The notes beneath the pieces are model-generated. The model saw only the letters and a list, made by a program, of their open reading frames with translations. It made no database searches and was not told where the DNA came from. 64,000 bases of DNA, taken from Clostridia bacterium (GTDB lineage Bacteria; Bacillota; Clostridia; Oscillospirales; CAG-272). The translations under genes were made by a program, and so were the position numbers. The stretch lies in NCBI GenBank assembly GCA_017501245.1, contig JAFVXI010000018.1:1-64000 (forward strand). Reading direction: 5' to 3'. This document shows, piece by piece, positions 59,379 through 64,000 of the stretch (position 1 is the first letter of the stretch; the number at the start of each line of letters is the position of its first letter).

Positions 59379-60134
59379 ATGGCATTATATACCATTGCCG
59401 ATCTGCATCTGTCGACGCTCGAATCGACGAACAAGTCGATGGAGGTTTTCGGGCAGAGATGGCAGGACTATATGCTCCGCATCGCGGGCAACTGGAGGCG
59501 GCTGGTGACTGATCTTGACACCGTCGTCATCCCCGGTGACGTTTCCTGGGCGCTGTCGCTTGAGGAGGCGGTCTCCGACCTCAAATTTATAGACTCATTG
59601 CCGGGCAAGAAGATAATCGGCAAGGGAAACCACGACTTCTGGTGGGCGACTATGCGAAAGCACGAGGAGCTTTTCAAGAAGGAAAATATCAGCACCATAT
59701 CCTTTCTCTTCAACAACGCCCACGAGCTTGACGATTTTATCGTCGCCGGCACGAGGGGCTGGTATTACGACGACGACTGCAAAAACATGCCTAAGAACTC
59801 CGACTTTCAGAAGCTCACGCGCAGGGAGGCAATGCGCTTAAGAATGAGCCTCGAGGCGGCAAAGAAGCTGAAGGAGGAGTCGGGCAAGGAGATCATCGCC
59901 TTTATGCACTTCCCTCCCTTCTGGGCGGGCGAGGAGTCGGGCGAGCTTTGCGACATACTGATCGAATACGGGATAGAGGAGCTTTATTTCGGACATATAC
60001 ACGGAAACTACACCCTGCCCCTCCACTTCTCCCATCGCGGGATCAATATGCATATGATCTCGGCCGACCACGTCGACTTTACCCCCGTGAGGGTGCATCC
60101 CCACGGCGTGATAGAAGCAGAGAGCGAGGAGTAA
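59379..60134 (+). CDS. Metallophosphoesterase
   Basis: A 251-residue calcineurin-like phosphoesterase: IADLHLS (6-12), VIPGDVSW, GKGNHDFWW, MHFPPF and FGHIHGN supply the Asp/His/Asn metal ligands in order. The substrate is unknown; similar proteins act on nucleotides or phosphoproteins. The open frame begins at 59253, but homology starts with MALYTIADLH at 59379, preceded by GGGAG. Confidence 0.85.
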   Translation: MALYTIADLHLSTLESTNKSMEVFGQRWQDYMLRIAGNWRRLVTDLDTVVIPGDVSWALSLEEAVSDLKFIDSLPGKKIIGKGNHDFWWATMRKHEELFKKENISTISFLFNNAHELDDFIVAGTRGWYYDDDCKNMPKNSDFQKLTRREAMRLRMSLEAAKKLKEESGKEIIAFMHFPPFWAGEESGELCDILIEYGIEELYFGHIHGNYTLPLHFSHRGINMHMISADHVDFTPVRVHPHGVIEAESEE

Positions 60135-60168
60135 AAGACCTGATTGTCGGCCTATTTTCAAAAACCGC

Positions 60169-60197
60169 TTGACAAAAGAGACTAATTGGTGTACAAT
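60169..60197 (+). promoter_or_regulatory. SigA promoter of the tig operon
   Basis: TTGACA (60169-60174) and TACAAT (60192-60197) are 17 bases apart, 62 bases before the tig start. Confidence 0.8.
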
Positions 60198-60259
60198 AAA
60201 GCGGATATAACCTATAATTATTATAATAAAAAACAGATACATTTGGAGGAAGTTTTAAA

Positions 60260-61531
60260 ATGAGCCTTATTAAAAAGGAGCTCACCGAGGGTAACGGTTA
60301 TACTATCGAATTCTCGGTTGACAAGGAAGTTTACAAGGCGGCTGAGCTGAAGGCCTACAAGAAGAACGTTAAGTCCATCAACGTGCCCGGCTTCAGACGC
60401 GGAAAGGCGCCCATGCACATCATCAAGACGATGTACGGCAAGGACGTTTTCTTCGAGGATGCTATCAACGAGTGCATCCCCGAGGCATTTGAGGCAGCTA
60501 TCAAGGAGGCTGAGCTTACCATCGTTGGCAACCCTCAGTTTGACCTTGTTTCCATGGAGGGCGACATCGTCCTCAAGGCTATCGGCTTCGTTAAGCCCGT
60601 TCCCACCATCGAGGGCTACGCAGGCATCGAGGTCGAGAAGAAGGTAAAGAGAGTTCTCAAGAAGGACGTTGAGGCAGAGCTTGAGAAGGTTCTTGACAGA
60701 AACGCAAGATTCGTCACCGAGGCTGAGGGCGAGCTCAAGGACGGCGACACCGTTCAGCTTGACTTCGAGGGCTTTGTTGACGGCGTTGCATTCGAGGGCG
60801 GCAAGGGCACCGACTACGAGCTTAAGCTCGGCTCGGGCAGCTTTATCCCCGGCTTCGAGGCTCAGATCGTCGGCAAGAAGCTCGGCGAGGAGTTTGACGT
60901 TAACGTGACCTTCCCCGAGGATTACTCCGCTAAGGACCTCGCAGGCAAGGCTGCTACCTTTAAGTGCACCGTTAAGGCTCTCAAGCAGCTCCCCGTAGCT
61001 GACGATGAGTTTGCTAAGGACGTTTCCGAATTTGACACCCTTGATGAATATAAGGCTGATCTGAAGGCTAAAATTGTAGCGAGAAACGAGGCTGAGGCTG
61101 AGGCTGATATGGAGTCTAAGCTCTCCGAGGCTCTTATGGAGAAGCTCGTCTGCGAGATCCCCGAGCCCATGTTTGAGGCTGAGACCGAGAACTACCTCCG
61201 CGACTACGACACCCGCCTTCGCCAGAGCGGACTTGACCTCAAGACCTATATGCAGTACACCGGCATGACCCTCGACACCCTGAGAGAGCAGCTCCGCCCC
61301 CAGGCCGAGAAGCAGGTCAAGCTCAGACTCGCTCTTGAGGCTATCGCTAAGGCAGAGGCTCTCGCAGTCACCGAGGAGGAGACCGCCGAGGAGTATAACA
61401 GGATCGCTACCACCTACGGTGTTGAGCTTGACGAGGTCAAGAAGATGATCGCAGTCGAGGACATCGAGGCAGACCTGCTCGTCGCTAAGGCTATGACCTT
61501 CGTTAAGAACAGCGCAGTCATCAAAAAGTAA
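60260..61531 (+). CDS. tig: Trigger factor
   Basis: The ribosome-bound chaperone and peptidyl-prolyl isomerase. The 423-residue protein has the ribosome-docking GFRRGKAP (44-51), an FKBP-type domain (about 150-240, DGDTVQLDFEGFVDG) and a helical C-terminal body. GGAGGAAG precedes the ATG. It leads tig-clpP-clpX, the standard Firmicutes order. Confidence 0.96.
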   Translation: MSLIKKELTEGNGYTIEFSVDKEVYKAAELKAYKKNVKSINVPGFRRGKAPMHIIKTMYGKDVFFEDAINECIPEAFEAAIKEAELTIVGNPQFDLVSMEGDIVLKAIGFVKPVPTIEGYAGIEVEKKVKRVLKKDVEAELEKVLDRNARFVTEAEGELKDGDTVQLDFEGFVDGVAFEGGKGTDYELKLGSGSFIPGFEAQIVGKKLGEEFDVNVTFPEDYSAKDLAGKAATFKCTVKALKQLPVADDEFAKDVSEFDTLDEYKADLKAKIVARNEAEAEADMESKLSEALMEKLVCEIPEPMFEAETENYLRDYDTRLRQSGLDLKTYMQYTGMTLDTLREQLRPQAEKQVKLRLALEAIAKAEALAVTEEETAEEYNRIATTYGVELDEVKKMIAVEDIEADLLVAKAMTFVKNSAVIKK

Positions 61532-61541
61532 TCAACATTTT

Positions 61542-61580
61542 CAGCCGATAGTCACTCTACCGATTGTCGGCTGATTTTTA
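61542..61580 (+). terminator. Attenuator-like hairpin between tig and clpP
   Basis: CAGCCGA / TCGGCTG is followed by ATTTTTAT. It probably reduces read-through into clpP. Confidence 0.6.
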
Positions 61581-61664
61581 TAAGCAATGGGAAGCCGTGA
61601 AAAACACCCGAGAGATACGGGGCTTACGGCAGTTGCAAAAAATAAACGAAAGTGAGGAAAAACC

Positions 61665-62255
61665 ATGCCACTCGTACCTAACGTCGTTGAGCAGACCCCG
61701 AACGGAGAGCGTGCCTACGACATATATTCAAGACTTTTATCCGATAGGATAATCATCCTTGCCGACGAGGTGAACGACACGACCGCATCGCTCGTCGTAG
61801 CCCAGATGCTCTTCCTCGAGGCGCAGGACCCCGACAAGGACATCTACTTTTACATCAACTCGCCCGGAGGATCGGTCAGCGCAGGCTTTGCGATCTACGA
61901 CACGATGAACTACATCAAGTGCGACGTCTGCACGATCTGCCTCGGAATGGCGGCCTCTATGGGCGCATTCCTGCTCTCGGGCGGCGCTAAGGGCAAGAGA
62001 ATGGCTCTGCCCAACGCTGAGGTAATGATCCATCAGCCCCTCGGCGGCACCAGAGGTCAGGCGACGGACATCAAGATCCACGCCGACCACATCATAAGGA
62101 CCCGTGAGAAGCTCAACAAGCTCCTCGCAGAGCACACCGGCAAGCCGCTCGCAGACATCGAGCGTGACACCGAGCGCGACAACTTCCTCTCTGCTGAGGA
62201 GGCGCTCGCCTACGGTCTTATCGACAAGGTAATAACCAAGAAGGACATCAGGTAA
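61665..62255 (+). CDS. clpP: ATP-dependent Clp protease proteolytic subunit
   Basis: A 196-residue serine peptidase forming the ClpXP chamber. The catalytic serine is S98 in GMAASMGAF, the histidine is H123 in MIHQPLGG, and the aspartate lies near 172 ([11 protein letters not shown]). GTGAGG precedes the ATG. clpX follows after one base. Confidence 0.97.
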   Translation: MPLVPNVVEQTPNGERAYDIYSRLLSDRIIILADEVNDTTASLVVAQMLFLEAQDPDKDIYFYINSPGGSVSAGFAIYDTMNYIKCDVCTICLGMAASMGAFLLSGGAKGKRMALPNAEVMIHQPLGGTRGQATDIKIHADHIIRTREKLNKLLAEHTGKPLADIERDTERDNFLSAEEALAYGLIDKVITKKDIR

Positions 62256-62256
62256 T

Positions 62257-63579
62257 ATGCAGGAAAACAACGGAGTTATGCGCTCTTGCTCCTTCTGTGG
62301 CAGAAGCGAGAGAGAGGCGATAGTTCTAATCCCGTCAAACGACGGAAAATCCTATATCTGCGACAGCTGCATCTCTGTTTGCGCTGAGTTTCTCGAGGAG
62401 AACTTTGCGCCCGAGGTGGAGCCCGACTACGACTTTGATATAGAGAGCCTCACCCTCGAGACCCTCCCGAAGCCGAAGGACATAAAGGCGATGCTCGACG
62501 AGCACGTCATCGGTCAGGACGGCGCAAAGCTCGCACTCTCGGTCGCAGTTTACAACCATTATAAGAGAATACTCTCGCTCGAGGAGAGCGACGACGGAAA
62601 AAAGAGGAAGAACAAGGGCGAGGCCTGCCGCGACGACGTAGAGATCCAGAAGTCGAACGTTCTTCTGCTCGGCCCGACCGGCGTAGGAAAGACCTATATT
62701 GCGCAGACGCTGGCGAAGAGCTTCAAGGTTCCCTTCGCTATTGCGGATGCAACCACGCTGACCGAGGCAGGCTACGTCGGAGAGGACGTCGAGAACATAC
62801 TTCTGCGCCTCATCCAGGCGGCGAACTTTGACGTCGAGCTTGCCGAGAAGGGCATCATCTACATCGACGAGATCGACAAGATCTCACGCAAGGGCGAGAA
62901 CCGCTCTATCACGAGGGACGTTTCGGGTGAGGGCGTTCAGCAGGCGCTGCTCAAGATCCTTGAGGGAACGGTGGCAAACGTGCCGCCCAAGGGAGGAAGA
63001 AAGCACCCGAACCAGGACTTCATCCAGATCAACACGAAGAACATACTCTTTATCTGCGGCGGCGCATTTGACGGCATTGAGTCCATCATCGAGGCAAGGC
63101 GCGGCACGACGCAGATCGGCTTCGGAGGCGAGGAAAAGCGCTCGCGCGAGAGGGTCGAAAAGGGAGTTTACAAGGACGTCGAGGCGCATGACGTCGTTAA
63201 GTACGGAATTATCCCCGAGCTTGTCGGCAGACTGCCCATCATCGTCGCCCTCGACAACCTCGACGAGGAGGCGCTCGTGCGCATAATCAAGGAGCCCAAG
63301 GGTGCGCTCTATAAGCAGTATCAGAAGCTATTCTCGCTCGACGGCATTGAGCTTGTGATCGAGGAAGAGGCGTTCAGGGCTATTGCACACCTTGCGATAG
63401 AGAGAAAGACGGGAGCGAGAGGCTTAAGGTCGATCGTTGAGGGCGTTATGATGAAGCCTATGTTCGAGCTGCCCTCTGAGCCCGACGTCGAGAGGGTCGT
63501 GGTTACTGCGGCGTTCGTAAGAGGCGAGGAGCCTATAACAGTTATAAGGAGAAAGAGCGATGAAGCACGTGACGCCTGA
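62257..63579 (+). CDS. clpX: ATP-dependent Clp protease ATP-binding subunit ClpX
   Basis: The unfoldase partner of ClpP, 440 residues. An N-terminal zinc finger (C11, C14, C35, C38) recruits adaptors, Walker A is GPTGVGKT (139-146), Walker B is [10 protein letters not shown], and GYVGEDVE lines the pore. The last 20 bases overlap the start of the next gene. Confidence 0.97.
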   Translation: MQENNGVMRSCSFCGRSEREAIVLIPSNDGKSYICDSCISVCAEFLEENFAPEVEPDYDFDIESLTLETLPKPKDIKAMLDEHVIGQDGAKLALSVAVYNHYKRILSLEESDDGKKRKNKGEACRDDVEIQKSNVLLLGPTGVGKTYIAQTLAKSFKVPFAIADATTLTEAGYVGEDVENILLRLIQAANFDVELAEKGIIYIDEIDKISRKGENRSITRDVSGEGVQQALLKILEGTVANVPPKGGRKHPNQDFIQINTKNILFICGGAFDGIESIIEARRGTTQIGFGGEEKRSRERVEKGVYKDVEAHDVVKYGIIPELVGRLPIIVALDNLDEEALVRIIKEPKGALYKQYQKLFSLDGIELVIEEEAFRAIAHLAIERKTGARGLRSIVEGVMMKPMFELPSEPDVERVVVTAAFVRGEEPITVIRRKSDEARDA

Positions 63580-64000
63580 TCTTGACTATATTATTTCGGT
63601 AAGACGTGAATTGCATAAGCACCCCGAGGTCGGCTTCGACCTGCCTAAGACGCTTGAGATAATCCGCCGTGAGCTTGATGCACTGGGCATTCCCTATACC
63701 GAAAAATACGGCAGGTCGAGCATCGTCGGCTATATAGCGCGCGGCAGAGGCAGAGTGCTTGCACTCCGTGCGGATATCGACGCTCTGCCCGTCACCGAGG
63801 ACACGGGGCTTCCCTTCTCCTCGGAGCACGAGGGTATGATGCACGCCTGCGGACACGATACGCACGCCGCTATGCTGCTCGGCACGGCGAAGATGCTCAA
63901 GGAGGTCGAGGACGAGCTACCCTGTGAGATAAGACTCTTCTTCCAGGCGGCTGAGGAATATGCGCCCGGAGGTGCAAAGCTTATGGCAGAGGACGGCTGT
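63560..64000 (+). CDS. M20-family amidohydrolase (partial, cut by window end)
   Basis: The first 147 residues of a zinc peptidase/amidohydrolase of the M20D type (hippurate hydrolase, N-acetyl amino acid deacylase). [43 protein letters not shown] and [16 protein letters not shown] contain the metal ligands (H and C of HACGHDTH; E of AAEE). AGGAG precedes the ATG, which overlaps clpX by 20 bases, so it is coupled to the clp operon. The 3' end lies beyond the window. Confidence 0.9.
   Translation, partial: MKHVTPDLDYIISVRRELHKHPEVGFDLPKTLEIIRRELDALGIPYTEKYGRSSIVGYIARGRGRVLALRADIDALPVTEDTGLPFSSEHEGMMHACGHDTHAAMLLGTAKMLKEVEDELPCEIRLFFQAAEEYAPGGAKLMAEDGC

Overview
The window looks like a chromosomal segment of an endospore-forming Clostridia bacterium (Firmicutes), probably an uncultured gut lineage with moderately high GC. 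The sporulation genes spo0A, sigK, yqfC, yqfD and ylbJ are all present. Shine-Dalgarno sites are strong (GGAGG), and the gene neighbourhoods are Firmicutes-type: SRP RNA-dnaX-ybaB-recR, phoH-ybeY-era-recO, lepB-rbgA-rnhB-yraN and tig-clpP-clpX. The species cannot be fixed from the sequence alone. I see no prophage, transposase, CRISPR array or rRNA operon.

Layout. 1-3.4 kb: a hairpin-repeat array, a PHP/CehA-type metallohydrolase, and a mosaic of about 300-bp repeats ending at a tRNA-Thr gene. 3.4-15.1 kb: mostly housekeeping genes on the minus strand (rsmA on plus; then a P-type ATPase, a 6S RNA, a DUF1292 protein, hemW-lepA, a phosphohexose mutase, a TSCPD protein, a prephenate-dehydratase-like protein, a small membrane protein and tRNA-Leu). 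15.3-18.5 kb: a carbohydrate pair, a TIM-barrel glycosidase-like protein and a heparinase II/III-family lyase. 18.6-27.8 kb: a repeat-bearing membrane protein, then mutS2-recO-era-ybeY-phoH-yqfD-yqfC, with divergent ylbJ. 27.8-29.1 kb: a winged-helix protein and a gene-free AT-rich stretch with paired palindromes. 29.1-36 kb: a tiny lipoprotein, GTP-type PEP carboxykinase, and a large secreted protein followed by a 34-residue peptide gene. 36.2-43.7 kb: spo0A, recR-ybaB-dnaX behind an SRP RNA gene, a FabG-like reductase, a response-regulator-like protein with a degenerate receiver, a 68-bp tandem hairpin array, and sigK. 43.8-52.7 kb: secreted DNA-entry-type nuclease, DUF378 protein, solitary MazF toxin, S1-domain protein, ung, uppP, U32 peptidase, FkbM methyltransferase, HIT protein. 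53-64 kb: rplS, lepB-rbgA-rnhB-yraN, thrC, DUF1540, a phosphoesterase, tig-clpP-clpX, and an M20 amidohydrolase cut by the window end.

How the genes work together. Most of the window is core information processing (translation factors, DNA repair, protein export and turnover) plus sporulation control. The accessory content lies in the intergenic DNA. At least six loci carry one family of short palindromes with different stems, joined by near-constant linkers of the type (A/G)TGA-x-(A/G)T-x. One locus has expanded into more than seven units of exactly 68 bp. Other direct repeats sit around 2.6-3.3, 31.5-32.0 and 46.2-46.6 kb. The least conventional coding features are the secreted-protein plus 34-residue-peptide operon, the signal peptidase with a very long acidic N-terminus, and the six-fold cysteine/aspartate decapeptide repeat. 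All statements about families are recognition from memory of sequence motifs; no database search was possible.
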